The translations under genes were made by a program, and so were the position numbers. Shown here one piece after another: positions 54,506 to 63,665 of a DNA stretch of 64,000 nt; the stretch's first letter is position 1; each line of letters starts with the position of its first letter. The notes below the pieces were generated by a model, which was not told the origin of the DNA, made no database searches, and worked only from the letters and a program-made list of their open reading frames with translations. The DNA is taken from contig NZ_JANJGU010000009.1 of NCBI RefSeq assembly GCF_024626525.1, forward strand, positions 90,797-154,796, read 5' to 3'. The DNA comes from Lederbergia panacisoli (GTDB taxonomy: Bacteria > Bacillota > Bacilli > Bacillales > Bacillaceae_C).

Positions 54506-55339
54506 TTGAATAAGGAAGTTGTTCATTTTATTAAAAAACGAGAAGACGAGATTCTAGAATTATGGATGAATGAAATGAAAAATATTAGTGATGAGCGAGC
54601 CATTAATATTATCTCTGATCAAGTATTCTATAATACTAGTAAAGAATTTATGGATCTTGTCATGTCAAGTATTTTAGATACAAATGAAAAATATTACGAT
54701 AAAATTGGAAACTTTGCGGAAAATGTTGTCCGAATAGGTTGGCCCTTAACATTTTTAACAAAAGGTCTTCGGACATTAAGTAAAATTTTATATGAGATAA
54801 TAACAACTGAAAACGACTTTAACCATGAACAGGCGAATGAACTTCTTATCGGATTTGATAAGTGGTTAACGCCAATTTACGACGAAATGATTGAAACATA
54901 TTCAGCTACTTGGGAAAGAACTTTTTCGCTGCAAAAAATAGCTTTGCAAGAATTGTCAGCCCCTCTAATTCCTGTTTTTGAAAAGATATCTATCATGCCG
55001 CTTGTCGGAACGATTGATACGGAAAGAGCAAGGCTGATTATGGAGAATTTACTGACCGGGGTTGTGAAACATAGGGCGGATGTTGTTCTCATTGATATAA
55101 CCGGGGTTCCGGTTGTGGATACAATGGTCGCCCATCATATTATACAAGCAGCTGATGCCGTAAGACTTGTGGGAGCAAAGTGTATGATTGTAGGAATTCG
55201 ACCTGAAATTGCCCAAACGATTGTGAACTTAGGGATCGATTTGGATCAGATCATTACTACAAGTACATTGCGAAAAGGTATTGAAAAGGCACTTGGTTTT
55301 ACAAATAGAAAAATGGTGACGGTGGAGGGAGATCTTTGA
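54506..55339 (+). CDS. rsbRA: RsbRA, stressosome co-antagonist
   Basis: A 277-aa stressosome protein with an N-terminal non-heme globin-like sensor domain (1-150) and C-terminal STAS domain (about 160-275; [38 protein letters not shown]). The STAS domain carries threonines phosphorylated by RsbT. With RsbS it holds RsbT until stress. It opens the eight-gene rsb-sigB operon and overlaps rsbS by 4 bases. Confidence 0.94.
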   Translation: MNKEVVHFIKKREDEILELWMNEMKNISDERAINIISDQVFYNTSKEFMDLVMSSILDTNEKYYDKIGNFAENVVRIGWPLTFLTKGLRTLSKILYEIITTENDFNHEQANELLIGFDKWLTPIYDEMIETYSATWERTFSLQKIALQELSAPLIPVFEKISIMPLVGTIDTERARLIMENLLTGVVKHRADVVLIDITGVPVVDTMVAHHIIQAADAVRLVGAKCMIVGIRPEIAQTIVNLGIDLDQIITTSTLRKGIEKALGFTNRKMVTVEGDL

Positions 55340-55692
55340 GAATACCAATTTTAAAGCTTCGAGACTGCCTGCTCGTATCAATCCAATGGGAATTGGATGA
55401 TCAGACAGCTTTGCAGTTTCAAGAGGATCTATTGCATAAAATTCATCAAACGAGTGCCCGCGGTGTAGTAATCGATATTACATCAATAGATTTTATCGAT
55501 TCTTTTATCGCTAAGGTATTAGGTGACGTAATCAATATGTCTAAGCTAATGGGAGCAAAAGTTGTCATTACCGGCATTCAACCTGCTGTTGCGATCACCC
55601 TTATAGAGTTAGGCATTCGTTTGGAGGATGTCGTCACGGCCCTCGATTTAGAAAACGGTTTGGATAAATTAGAACAGGAATTGGGGGACTAG
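55336..55692 (+). CDS. rsbS: RsbS, stressosome scaffold
   Basis: A 118-aa single STAS domain. Ser-56 in [16 protein letters not shown] is at the known phosphorylation position for RsbT. It makes the stressosome core with RsbRA. TTG start within the rsbRA stop; rsbT follows after 3 bases. Confidence 0.94.
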   Translation: MRIPILKLRDCLLVSIQWELDDQTALQFQEDLLHKIHQTSARGVVIDITSIDFIDSFIAKVLGDVINMSKLMGAKVVITGIQPAVAITLIELGIRLEDVVTALDLENGLDKLEQELGD

Positions 55693-55695
55693 CCT

Positions 55696-56097
55696 ATGGA
55701 ACTGCAGTCCTGCGTAAAAATAATAAATGAATGGGACATCGTAGCAGTTCGCCAATTAGGCAGAAATGTGGCTAAAGAGCTTGGATTTGGGACAGTGGAC
55801 CAGGCGAGAATCACGACTGCGATTAGCGAATTGGCCCGTAATATATTCCTCTACGCCGGTCAAGGAGAGGTATGTATCGTTAAAGAGCAACAAAATGGCA
55901 AAAACGGGTTGAAAATTATTGCAAAGGACAACGGTCCTGGAATTGCCGATATTCGTAGAGTTATGGAAGATGGGTATACGACGTCTGGAGGCTTGGGAGC
56001 CGGACTGCCTGGTGTAAAACGCCTAATGGATGAGTTTGATATTCAATCGAATCTAAATGAAGGCACTGAAATAATTGCAGTCAAGTGGCTTAGGTAG
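55696..56097 (+). CDS. rsbT: RsbT, serine kinase and RsbU activator
   Basis: A 133-aa GHKL-type kinase: ARITTAISELARNIFLYAGQG (N box), DNGPGI (G1) and GGLGAGLPGVKRLMDEF (G2). It phosphorylates RsbRA and RsbS, and when released binds RsbU. It is packed between rsbS and rsbU with short gaps. Confidence 0.95.
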   Translation: MELQSCVKIINEWDIVAVRQLGRNVAKELGFGTVDQARITTAISELARNIFLYAGQGEVCIVKEQQNGKNGLKIIAKDNGPGIADIRRVMEDGYTTSGGLGAGLPGVKRLMDEFDIQSNLNEGTEIIAVKWLR

Positions 56098-56112
56098 AGG
56101 GAGTGGATTGGT

Positions 56113-57120
56113 ATGGATTTCAGGGATACGATTCAGGCGAAATACAAGGACATCATGAATAACTACTTAATGAATCAAAATGAACAGAGTCTTTATCAAG
56201 CACAAAAATTAAGTCGGAAATTAATTGAACATCATATTGCTCCAGAAGAAATTATTAGTCTTCATAAAACGATTATGATGGAAAACGTCCTTACTCAAAG
56301 AAGCTTTAGTGATTCCTTTGATATTTTATTGGAAGTCATGATTGGATATGGCTTGTCTTATCGTGAGCATCAAAGCCTTCGAACAGAGCAAATGGCTTTA
56401 AAAAGTGAGATTGAAGTAGCAGCTAGTATGCAGCAAACATTACTTGGAACATCGATTCCAAAAATTGATGGACTTGATATAGGTTCTATTAGTGTGCCCG
56501 CCAGGCAAATGAACGGTGATTATCATCATTTTGTGAAAGATGAAAATCAATGTTTAGGTATTGCGATCGCTGATGTAATAGGAAAAGGGATTCCGGCAGC
56601 ATTATCGATGTCGATGATAAAATATGCTATGGACAGTCTTCCTGAAAACCGTCATAACCCAGGTGCAATACTTGAAAGTCTCAACAGAGTGGTAGAACAG
56701 AATGTCGACCCGAGCATGTTTATTACAATGTGTTACGGAGTGTATAACCCGTGGGATCATAAATTCCTCTACGCATCTGCGGGGCATGAACCAGGCCTTT
56801 TTTATTCATCAGAGAATCAGAAATTTCAAGATCTAGACGGAAAAGGTTTACTGCTCGGGATTGATAAGAAAACAAAGTACATGGAATATGAACTAAATGT
56901 TCTACAAGGCGATATGGTGATCCTTCTTTCTGATGGAGTGACTGAATGCCGTACAAAAGAAGGATTTATAGAGCGAGAGGATTTACTAAGGTATATCGAA
57001 AAGTACATACATTTACCATCACAAGAAATGGTAACAAATATTTATAAGGATTTTGAACGATTGCAAGAATTCGAACTAAGAGATGATTTTACCCTCATTA
57101 TTTTAAAAAGAACGGAATAA
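56113..57120 (+). CDS. rsbU: RsbU, PP2C-type phosphatase
   Basis: A 335-aa protein with an N-terminal RsbT-binding helical domain (1-85) and a PP2C/SpoIIE-type domain (about 118-332; GDYHHFVKDENQ, GIAIADVIGKGIPAALSMSM, SAGHEPGLFY and LLSDGVTECR metal motifs). It dephosphorylates RsbV to free sigma-B. It ends the stress-sensing half of the operon. Confidence 0.95.
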   Translation: MDFRDTIQAKYKDIMNNYLMNQNEQSLYQAQKLSRKLIEHHIAPEEIISLHKTIMMENVLTQRSFSDSFDILLEVMIGYGLSYREHQSLRTEQMALKSEIEVAASMQQTLLGTSIPKIDGLDIGSISVPARQMNGDYHHFVKDENQCLGIAIADVIGKGIPAALSMSMIKYAMDSLPENRHNPGAILESLNRVVEQNVDPSMFITMCYGVYNPWDHKFLYASAGHEPGLFYSSENQKFQDLDGKGLLLGIDKKTKYMEYELNVLQGDMVILLSDGVTECRTKEGFIEREDLLRYIEKYIHLPSQEMVTNIYKDFERLQEFELRDDFTLIILKRTE

Positions 57121-57123
57121 TAT

Positions 57124-57148
57124 GTTTTATTGCTATTTATCAGGGTAT
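57124..57148 (+). promoter_or_regulatory. Sigma-B promoter upstream of rsbV
   Basis: GTTTTA (57124-57129) and GGGTAT (57143-57148), spaced 13 bases, match the sigma-B consensus. It sits where the autoregulatory sigma-B promoter lies in B. subtilis. Confidence 0.85.
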
Positions 57149-57192
57149 GAATAATTAAGCAATATAAATGTATTAAAAGGGGTGGATGTTTT

Positions 57193-57522
57193 GTGAATAT
57201 TTCGATAAGTTTAACCGAAACTGGGAGTGAACTGCACGCGAAGCTCGAAGGAGAAATAGATGCTTATACCGCTCCTAAAGTGAAGAATTCTCTTCAACCC
57301 TACGCGGAAAAAGCCGAAGTTAAAATGTTTGTTGATCTTACAGACGTTTCCTATATGGATAGTACGGGTCTAGGTGTATTTGTCGGTTTGTTTAAAACAT
57401 TGAAGTCGGGAAATGGGGATTTAATTTTAACAGGGTTGTCCGATCGCTTAAAACGGTTGTTTGAAATAACTGGATTAGCCGATGTGATGAACATCAATAC
57501 CGAGGTAGAGGGTGGAGTGTAA
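57193..57522 (+). CDS. rsbV: RsbV, anti-anti-sigma factor
   Basis: A 109-aa STAS protein with the phosphorylated Ser-57 in VDLTDVSYMDSTGLGVFV. When unphosphorylated it binds RsbW and releases sigma-B. GTG start with AAGGGGTGG 7 bases upstream. The stop overlaps the rsbW start by one base. Confidence 0.95.
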   Translation: MNISISLTETGSELHAKLEGEIDAYTAPKVKNSLQPYAEKAEVKMFVDLTDVSYMDSTGLGVFVGLFKTLKSGNGDLILTGLSDRLKRLFEITGLADVMNINTEVEGGV

Positions 57523-57995
57523 TGAGAGAAACTTTTGACTACATCGAAATGAAGATACCCGCAATGCCGGAGTATGTAGGCGTAATTCGGTTAACTCTGT
57601 CTGGAATAGCCAGCCGAATGGGGTTTACATATGATTTAATCGATGATTTGAAAATTGCTGTAAGCGAGGCGATTACGAATGCTGTACAGCATGCATATAA
57701 AAAGGACGAGGGCGGAGAAATTGTTGTTGGCTTCGGACTATATCAGGATAGATTGGAAGTTATGGTAGCCGATTCGGGGAAAAGCTTTGATATGAATAAA
57801 GCGCGGGATGAAATGGGTCCTTACAACGAAAACAGCCAAATAGAATTTCTTCGTGAAGGGGGTCTAGGGCTGTATTTAATCGAAAGTTTAATGGATGAAG
57901 TGAAAATTCATCACAACGAAGGGGTAACGGTGTTTATGACCAAATACCTCGAAGGAGAGCAGGTGGAGAGGAATGTCGAACCAATCTCAACCTGA
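57522..57995 (+). CDS. rsbW: RsbW, anti-sigma-B kinase
   Basis: A 157-aa GHKL kinase: DLKIAVSEAITNAVQHAYKK (N box), VADSGKSFD and EGGLGLYLIESLMDEVK. It holds sigma-B and phosphorylates RsbV. It overlaps sigB by 23 bases. Confidence 0.95.
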   Translation: MRETFDYIEMKIPAMPEYVGVIRLTLSGIASRMGFTYDLIDDLKIAVSEAITNAVQHAYKKDEGGEIVVGFGLYQDRLEVMVADSGKSFDMNKARDEMGPYNENSQIEFLREGGLGLYLIESLMDEVKIHHNEGVTVFMTKYLEGEQVERNVEPIST

Positions 57996-58767
57996 TCAGG
58001 CAAAAAAACAAGTCAATCAATGGATTAAGGCATATCAACTTCACGAAGATGAGGAAGCGCAAAATCAATTAGTGCTTCACTATAAGAATTTGGTTGAATC
58101 CATTGCGCGCAAATATTCAAAAGGAAAATCCTTTCACGAAGATATTTTTCAAGTAGGGATCATTGGTCTGCTTGGCGCCATTCGTCGATATGACGAGTCA
58201 TACGGAAAGACCTTTGAAGCATTTGCAATCCCGACCATCATTGGTGAAATTAAACGCTTTTTAAGAGATAAAACTTGGAGCGTTCACGTGCCGCGTCGTA
58301 TTAAAGAATTAGGTCCAAAAATAAAGTCATCCGTTGAAGAACTTACGGTAAAGCTGCAGCGCTCCCCGCAAATCCATGAAATTGCGGAATACTTAGAGGT
58401 CTCTGAAGAGGAAATTTTAGAAGCGATGGAGATGGGAAAAAGCTATCAGGCCTTATCTGTTGATCATTCAATTGAAGCTGATGCTGATGGAAGCACGGTT
58501 ACTTTACTAGACATTGTCGGAAATGTCGACGAAGGATACGAGAAAGTCAATCAGAGACTTGTACTGGATAAAGTCCTCCATGTATTATCGGACCGGGAAA
58601 GAAAGATCATTCAATATACGTATCTGGAAAATATGAGCCAAAAAGAGGCAGGCGATATGCTCGACATCTCGCAGATGCATGTTTCGCGACTGCAGCGTCG
58701 AGCAATAAAAAAATTGCGGGAAGCTATTTATGCAGAATCATTAAATACGGAGAGCTTTCCCTTATGA
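57973..58767 (+). CDS. sigB: RNA polymerase sigma factor SigB
   Basis: A 264-aa sigma-70 family factor with regions 2 (HYKNLVESIARKYSKGKSFHEDIFQVGIIGLLGAIRRYDE), 3 and 4 (IQYTYLENMSQKEAGDMLDISQMHVSRLQRRAIKKL). Controls the general stress response. GGTGGAGAGG precedes the ATG. The stop overlaps rsbX by 4 bases. Confidence 0.96.
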   Translation: MSNQSQPDQAKKQVNQWIKAYQLHEDEEAQNQLVLHYKNLVESIARKYSKGKSFHEDIFQVGIIGLLGAIRRYDESYGKTFEAFAIPTIIGEIKRFLRDKTWSVHVPRRIKELGPKIKSSVEELTVKLQRSPQIHEIAEYLEVSEEEILEAMEMGKSYQALSVDHSIEADADGSTVTLLDIVGNVDEGYEKVNQRLVLDKVLHVLSDRERKIIQYTYLENMSQKEAGDMLDISQMHVSRLQRRAIKKLREAIYAESLNTESFPL

Positions 58768-59360
58768 TTCATCTTGAAAATGAATATTCAGAAGTCCACG
58801 CATTCCAAACAGCTAAGGAAAGTAACGTATTATGCGGCGACAGCTTTTATCTAACATTGACCGAAGATTATGTTCTTTGTGTACTTGCCGATGGGTTGGG
58901 AAGTGGAAAATACGCCCACGAAGCTTCTCAGGCCGTCGTATCAGTAGTCAGGTCTAATCCGGAGGAAAGTGTCAACACACTAATGGACTTTTGTAATAAA
59001 GTATTGCTCAAAAAACGTGGTGCTGCGGTTGCTATTTTTAAAGTCGATTTCAAGCGAAAAGAGTTTGAATACAGTTGTGTGGGCAACATTCGATTCTATA
59101 TGTATCCTCCGGAAGGAAAACTTATATATCCGATGCCTGTTACCGGCTACTTATCAGGCAGGCCGCAAAAATACCGGACACAAAAATATGCGTATGAATC
59201 AAAGTCCAAGTTTTTGATCCATACCGATGGATTTGTCAATGTGAATACAAAGAATTTACTTAACAGCTGCCAATCTATACCTGCTTTGGTTGCTCATTTA
59301 AAAGTAAAACAAGTTAATACATTAGACGACATGTCATTCATAGTTGGAACCTTGCTCTGA
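58764..59360 (+). CDS. rsbX: RsbX, stressosome feedback phosphatase
   Basis: A 198-aa PP2C-like phosphatase (CGDSFYLTLTEDYVLCVLADGLGSGKYAHEAS) that removes phosphate from RsbS and RsbR, resetting the stressosome. Last gene of the rsb-sigB operon, followed by a terminator. Confidence 0.94.
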   Translation: MIHLENEYSEVHAFQTAKESNVLCGDSFYLTLTEDYVLCVLADGLGSGKYAHEASQAVVSVVRSNPEESVNTLMDFCNKVLLKKRGAAVAIFKVDFKRKEFEYSCVGNIRFYMYPPEGKLIYPMPVTGYLSGRPQKYRTQKYAYESKSKFLIHTDGFVNVNTKNLLNSCQSIPALVAHLKVKQVNTLDDMSFIVGTLL

Positions 59361-59376
59361 TGAGCAGGGTTTTTTG
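59348..59376 (+). terminator. Terminator of the sigB operon
   Basis: AACCTTGCTC pairs with GAGCAGGGTT around TGAT, followed by TTTTT; it overlaps the last rsbX codons. Confidence 0.85.
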
Positions 59377-59431
59377 CTTGTAGGCCGTTATGTTAATATA
59401 TAGGAAGACATGAAAGAAATGAGGGAAGACC

Positions 59432-61603
59432 GTGATTGAAATGGAAAATAAAGAAGATGTTTTACTTCGAAAATTAGCAAGGGAGCTTCAATTATCTAAA
59501 AAACAAATTCACACTGTGATCCAATTGCTTGAGGAAGGCAACACTGTCCCATTTATTGCCCGTTACCGTAAAGAAATGACCGGTGCACTTGACGAGGTGC
59601 AAATCAAGGCGATCATGGATAGCTGGACTTATTTGCAAAATTTAGAGCAGCGCAAAGAAGATGTTATCAGATTAATCGAGGAACAAGGGAAGTTAACGGA
59701 TGATTTAAAAATTCAAATTTTGAAGGCGGAAAAACTTCAGTTAGTTGAGGATCTTTATAGACCATACAAACAAAAACGCCGTACAAGGGCAACGATAGCG
59801 AAGGAAAAAGGCCTCGAACCATTAGCAGAGTGGATGCTAAGTTTTCCAGTAGCCGGAACTGTCGAAGCCGAAGCTGAAAAGTATATCTCAGAGGAAAAAC
59901 AGATTTTGTCTAGTTCGGATGCGATAAAAGGTGCACAGGATATTATCGCGGAGCAAGTTTCTGATGATGCTTCTTTTCGTGAATGGATTCGGAAGGAAAC
60001 CTTACAAAATGGAAAAGTTCTTTCGGTTGTAAAAAACGAAGAAAAGGATGAAAAAAGGGTTTTTGAAAACTATTATGAATACGAGGAACCAGTAAAACGA
60101 ATTGTTCCCCATCGTGTTCTTGCCTTGAATCGTGGGGAGAAGGAAGATATACTTCGTGTTTCAATCCAATCGAATACTGAACGAATCTTTTCATTTTTAC
60201 ATAAAAAGGTGCTTGAAAATGAAAATTCAATTGCTGCAGCTGAAATTAAAGAAGCGATTGAGGATGGGTATAAGCGATTAATTGAACCCGCTATTGAAAG
60301 AGAGATACGGAATGAATTAACTGATATAGCAGAAAACCAAGCCATTCATATTTTTTCGGAAAACTTAAGAAAATTATTATTGCAGCCTCCGTTAAAAGGA
60401 AAAGTCGTCCTCGGCGTCGATCCTGCCTACAGAACGGGTTGTAAATTGGCTATAGTCGATGAAACCGGCAAAATGCTTTATATTGATGTGATTTATCCAC
60501 ACCCACCAAAAGCTAAGCCTGCCGAAGCAAAAGCAAAAGTGTTGAATGTTATCCGGAAATTTGGGGTCGAGATCATTGCCATTGGGAATGGAACTGCCTC
60601 ACAGGAAACGGAGCAGTTTACAGTTGATATGCTCAAAGAGAATCAGTTGGATATAGCATATCTCATTGTGAATGAAGCAGGGGCAAGTGTTTACTCGGCT
60701 TCTGATTTGGCTAGAGAAGAGTTTCCATCTTTACAAGTTGAGGAAAGAAGTGCAGTTTCAATCGCCAGAAGATTGCAAGATCCATTGGCAGAATTAGTGA
60801 AAATTGATCCGAAGTCAGTTGGTGTCGGACAGTATCAACATGATGTTTCCCAGAAAAAATTAAATGAATCGTTAACGTTCGTAGTAGAAACGGCAGTAAA
60901 CCAAGTTGGAGTGAATGTGAACACTGCATCTTCATCCCTTTTACAATATGTTTCTGGATTAAGTAAAACAGTCGCTAATAATATTGTGAAATTTAGAGAA
61001 GAGAACGGTAAATTTAAAAATCGCAAGCAATTATCCGGTATTCCGCGTCTCGGGGCAAAGACGTATGAACAGGCAATCGGATTTATGAGGATTTTAGACG
61101 GTGAGGAACCACTGGATTTAACGCCGATTCATCCGGAAAACTATGCTAGCGTAAAAAAACTCCTGAAAAGGCTCGGATTTTCTACCAATGATATTGGCAC
61201 CGACGAACTTGGAAATTCTTTAAAGGAAATGGACATGAATGTTATTTCGGAAGAGTTAGGACTTGGAGTTTTGACACTTCAAGATATTGTAGATGCATTA
61301 ATGAAACCAGGACGGGATTTGCGTGACGAGTTGCCAAAGCCACTTTTAAAGAAGGATTTACTTAAGCTGGAAGATTTAAAACCTGGAATGGAATTGCAGG
61401 GAACCGTTCGCAACGTAGTCGATTTTGGAGCGTTTGTTGACGTTGGTGTGAAAGAGGACGGACTTGTACACATTTCAAAACTGAGCAACCGATTCGTAAA
61501 ACACCCTTTAGACGTTGTTTCGCTCGGAGATATCGTGACAGTATGGGTTGAAAATGTAGATGTGAAAAAAGGAAGGCTTTCACTCACAATGCTAAAAAGA
61601 TAA
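59432..61603 (+). CDS. tex: Tex-family S1 RNA-binding protein (YdcI)
   Basis: A 723-aa transcription accessory protein. It has the N-terminal Tex domain, a YqgF-like nuclease fold (VVLGVDPAYRTGCKLAIVDETGKML), helix-hairpin-helix motifs (SGIPRLGAKTYEQA) and a C-terminal S1 domain (about 648-720; LQGTVRNVVDFGAFVDVG). It binds nucleic acid and probably ribosomes or RNA polymerase. GTG start with GAGGGAAG 5 bases upstream. Confidence 0.94.
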   Translation: MIEMENKEDVLLRKLARELQLSKKQIHTVIQLLEEGNTVPFIARYRKEMTGALDEVQIKAIMDSWTYLQNLEQRKEDVIRLIEEQGKLTDDLKIQILKAEKLQLVEDLYRPYKQKRRTRATIAKEKGLEPLAEWMLSFPVAGTVEAEAEKYISEEKQILSSSDAIKGAQDIIAEQVSDDASFREWIRKETLQNGKVLSVVKNEEKDEKRVFENYYEYEEPVKRIVPHRVLALNRGEKEDILRVSIQSNTERIFSFLHKKVLENENSIAAAEIKEAIEDGYKRLIEPAIEREIRNELTDIAENQAIHIFSENLRKLLLQPPLKGKVVLGVDPAYRTGCKLAIVDETGKMLYIDVIYPHPPKAKPAEAKAKVLNVIRKFGVEIIAIGNGTASQETEQFTVDMLKENQLDIAYLIVNEAGASVYSASDLAREEFPSLQVEERSAVSIARRLQDPLAELVKIDPKSVGVGQYQHDVSQKKLNESLTFVVETAVNQVGVNVNTASSSLLQYVSGLSKTVANNIVKFREENGKFKNRKQLSGIPRLGAKTYEQAIGFMRILDGEEPLDLTPIHPENYASVKKLLKRLGFSTNDIGTDELGNSLKEMDMNVISEELGLGVLTLQDIVDALMKPGRDLRDELPKPLLKKDLLKLEDLKPGMELQGTVRNVVDFGAFVDVGVKEDGLVHISKLSNRFVKHPLDVVSLGDIVTVWVENVDVKKGRLSLTMLKR

Positions 61604-61630
61604 CATTAATTCGCAAGCGCTGAGCAAAAG

Positions 61631-61673
61631 AAAACACTGCTACTTTAATGGTTAGCAGTGTTTTTTCTGTAAA
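61631..61673. terminator. Bidirectional terminator
   Basis: AAAACACTGCTA pairs with TAGCAGTGTTTT around a 10-base loop, shared by tex and the convergent cmpA. Confidence 0.85.
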
Positions 61674-61761
61674 AAAACCAGCATTGATTAAGTAATTTAA
61701 TCTGATATCTATTTTTTTCGAGAAACGCTTTTTGAATCTGACTTTGGAACCAAGTAGGCAT
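61645..61761 (-). CDS. cmpA: CmpA, cortex morphogenetic protein
   Basis: A 38-aa peptide (MPTWFQSQIQKAFLEKNR, then YQIKLLNQCWFFYRK) that matches B. subtilis CmpA almost exactly. CmpA is an adaptor that helps ClpXP degrade SpoIVA in defective sporulating cells. AGGAGGG lies 8 bases before the ATG at 61761. Its place between tex and the SprT-like gene agrees with B. subtilis. It shows the organism is an endospore-former. Confidence 0.93.
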   Translation of the reverse strand: MPTWFQSQIQKAFLEKNRYQIKLLNQCWFFYRKNTANH

Positions 61762-61848
61762 ACGAATAACCCTCCTATTGAGTATTCGTTTCCCCATATT
61801 GTATGGTAAAATGGATTGTCTCGTTCGAATAATATTGGAGGGAGAAAA

Positions 61849-62319
61849 ATGACAAATGAAGAGCTTCAATCATTAACTGAAGAAATTTCAGTAAGGCTTT
61901 TTCAAAAACCTTTTAAACATATTGCATTTTTTAACCCTCGGCTCCGTACCACAGGTGGGCGCTATATGCTTTCTTCCCATAATATTGAAATTAATCGTCA
62001 TTATTACGACCAACATGGTTTTGATGAATTGGCAGGTATCATTAAACATGAATTATGCCATTATCATTTACATATAGAAGGAAAAGGCTATAAGCATGGT
62101 GACAAGGATTTTAAGATTCTGATGCATAAAGTAGGAGCACCAAGGCATTGTTCGCCATTGAAAGAGGGTAAAAAAAGAAATACTTCGTTGAAATCATATT
62201 TTTATAAATGTTTAAGCTGCGGTCAAGGCTATCGTAGGCAAAGAAGGGTTAATACAAAACGATATGTTTGTGGTAAATGTAGTGGGAAATTAGAAGAAGT
62301 TTTGAAAATAGCTGAATAG
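61849..62319 (+). CDS. ydcK: SprT-like zinc metalloprotease-family protein (YdcK)
   Basis: A 156-aa protein with the HExxH zinc site at His-67, Glu-68 and His-71 (IKHELCHYHLH) and a C-terminal zinc ribbon (CLSCGQGYRRQRR, CGKCSGKL). Named after SprT, it resembles the human DNA-protein crosslink protease fold. TTGGAGGG lies 7 bases before the ATG at 61849. It is the last protein gene before the tRNA cluster. Confidence 0.9.
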   Translation: MTNEELQSLTEEISVRLFQKPFKHIAFFNPRLRTTGGRYMLSSHNIEINRHYYDQHGFDELAGIIKHELCHYHLHIEGKGYKHGDKDFKILMHKVGAPRHCSPLKEGKKRNTSLKSYFYKCLSCGQGYRRQRRVNTKRYVCGKCSGKLEEVLKIAE

Positions 62320-62372
62320 TTTTCGTTTTTATAAGGAATAGAATTTAAATGAATTTTTTTGTTTTAGAACTA

Positions 62373-62401
62373 TTGACAGTTTGTACATCCCTTATTATAA
62401 T
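62373..62401 (+). promoter_or_regulatory. Promoter of the tRNA cluster
   Basis: TTGACA (62373-62378) and TATAAT (62396-62401) with a 17-base spacer, 15 bases before tRNA-Asn. Both hexamers are perfect. Confidence 0.9.
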
Positions 62402-62416
62402 CGGAAGAGTCATTAA

Positions 62417-62488
62417 TCCGCAGTAGCTCAGTGGTAGAGCTATCGGCTGTTAACCGATCGGTCGTAGGTTCGAATCCTACCTGCGGAG
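62417..62488 (+). tRNA. tRNA-Asn (GTT)
   Basis: Acceptor TCCGCAG/CTGCGGA, anticodon loop CTGTTAA with anticodon GTT, T-arm GGTTCGAATCC. The CCA end is not encoded (GTTG follows). Confidence 0.95.
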
Positions 62489-62679
62489 TTGGTTGAAAAG
62501 CGGAAAAGCCCGTTATAGGAAGAACGGCTAAGAGCGCCACGTCCTGTGGCAACGCCGTCCTGACCCGCATCCTGCGGGCCTCCGACAAGCACAAGACGAT
62601 TCCCGAGGAGGTAGTTTTTCAACCACCACAGGGAATTGACTTGTGACCTCGAGGGGCTGGGCTTTGAAGCTGGACAAAT
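62489..62679. repeat. Structured dispersed-type element between tRNA-Asn and tRNA-Ser
   Basis: A 191-base insert with arms GGTTGAAAA (62491) and TTTTCAACC (62616) and hairpins GCCACGTCCTGTGGC and CCCGCATCCTGCGGG, plus AAAGCCC/GGGCTTT. It looks like a mobile or dispersed Bacillaceae intergenic repeat. Confidence 0.65.
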
Positions 62680-62770
62680 GGGGAAGTACTCAAGAGGCTG
62701 AAGAGGTGCCCCTGCTAAGGGCATAGGTCGCGTAAGCGGCGCGAGGGTTCAAATCCCTCCTTCTCCGCCA
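62680..62770 (+). tRNA. tRNA-Ser (GCT)
   Basis: Acceptor GGGGAAG/CTTCTCC, long variable arm, anticodon GCT in CCTGCTAAG, encoded CCA. The third acceptor pair is G-T rather than the usual A-T. Confidence 0.93.
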
Positions 62771-62788
62771 TACTAACATATCTATTCT

Positions 62789-62860
62789 GGCCCCTTGGTC
62801 AAGCGGTTAAGACACCGCCCTTTCACGGCGGTAACACGGGTTCGAATCCCGTAGGGGTCA
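62789..62860 (+). tRNA. tRNA-Glu (TTC)
   Basis: Acceptor GGCCCCT/AGGGGTC, anticodon TTC in CCTTTCACG, T-arm GGGTTCGAATCCC; CCA not encoded. Confidence 0.95.
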
Positions 62861-62895
62861 TTTATATTATTGTTTTAATTATCCTTCCTATTTAA

Positions 62896-62971
62896 GGTCC
62901 CGTGGTGTAGCGGTTAACATGCCTGCCTGTCACGCAGGAGATCGCGGGTTCGATTCCCGTCGGGACCGCCA
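62896..62971 (+). tRNA. tRNA-Asp (GTC)
   Basis: Acceptor GGTCCCG/CGGGACC, anticodon GTC in CCTGTCACG, encoded CCA. Confidence 0.95.
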
Positions 62972-63071
62972 TTTTTAAGAAAAGAAGATATTTCCTTTTA
63001 CATAGAGTCCAAAGCATGTTATTATAATAACCTTCGATTCTACTTTTCTTATTCGAGAAATGAATGATGAT

Positions 63072-63146
63072 TGGGCTATAGCCAAGCGGTAAGGCAACGG
63101 ACTTTGACTCCGTCATTCGTTGGTTCGAATCCAGCTAGCCCAGCCA
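63072..63146 (+). tRNA. tRNA-Gln (TTG)
   Basis: Acceptor TGGGCTA/TAGCCCA, anticodon TTG in ACTTTGACT, encoded CCA. Confidence 0.95.
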
Positions 63147-63168
63147 AAATCACAAATGAAAAAAAGTG

Positions 63169-63197
63169 TTGACAAGCATTTGTCAGGATGGTATGAT
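63169..63197 (+). promoter_or_regulatory. Promoter upstream of tRNA-Leu
   Basis: TTGACA (63169-63174) and TATGAT (63192-63197) are 17 bases apart, 22 bases before tRNA-Leu. Confidence 0.8.
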
Positions 63198-63219
63198 AGA
63201 TCATGCGCTTTTGAAAAAT

Positions 63220-63303
<84 letters not shown>

Positions 63304-63323
63304 CTAAGGTTTTTTGCTTTAGC

Positions 63324-63488
63324 AAAATAACCTACCTTTAAAATCGCGAAACCAAAAATAACTTACCTTTAAACTGCTCCGGCAAAATAACCTACCTTAA
63401 TATCGCGACAACGAAAATAACCTTCCTTAATAATATGAAGGTGAAAGTAACTTTCTTAATATGTATGAAAGTAAATAACTTTTATAAT
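63324..63488. repeat. Degraded 30-bp tandem repeats between tRNA-Leu and tRNA-Arg
   Basis: AAAATAACCTACCTT-like starts at 63324, 63355, 63384, 63414, 63444 and about 63473, spaced 29-31 bases, with decay toward the 3' end. Two copies carry TATCGCGA or ATCGCGAA. Non-coding. Confidence 0.8.
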
Positions 63489-63565
63489 GCGCCCGTAGCT
63501 CAATTGGATAGAGCGTTTGACTACGGATCAAAAGGTTAGGGGTTCGACTCCTCTCGGGCGCGCCA
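63489..63565 (+). tRNA. tRNA-Arg (ACG)
   Basis: Acceptor GCGCCCG/CGGGCGC, anticodon ACG in the loop CTACGGA, encoded CCA. Confidence 0.95.
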
Positions 63566-63581
63566 TTTAATATTATATAAT

Positions 63582-63655
63582 GCGGGTGTAGTTTAGTGGT
63601 AAAACCTCAGCCTTCCAAGCTGATGATGAGGGTTCGATTCCCTTCACCCGCTCCA
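63582..63655 (+). tRNA. tRNA-Gly (TCC)
   Basis: Acceptor GCGGGTG/CACCCGC, anticodon TCC in CTTCCAA, encoded CCA. Confidence 0.95.
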
Positions 63656-63665
63656 AAAAAAAGTG

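Noticed and set aside
62370..62724. Minus-strand frames across tRNA-Asn and the repeat
   Set aside because: They are antisense to tRNA genes, a frequent source of false proteins.
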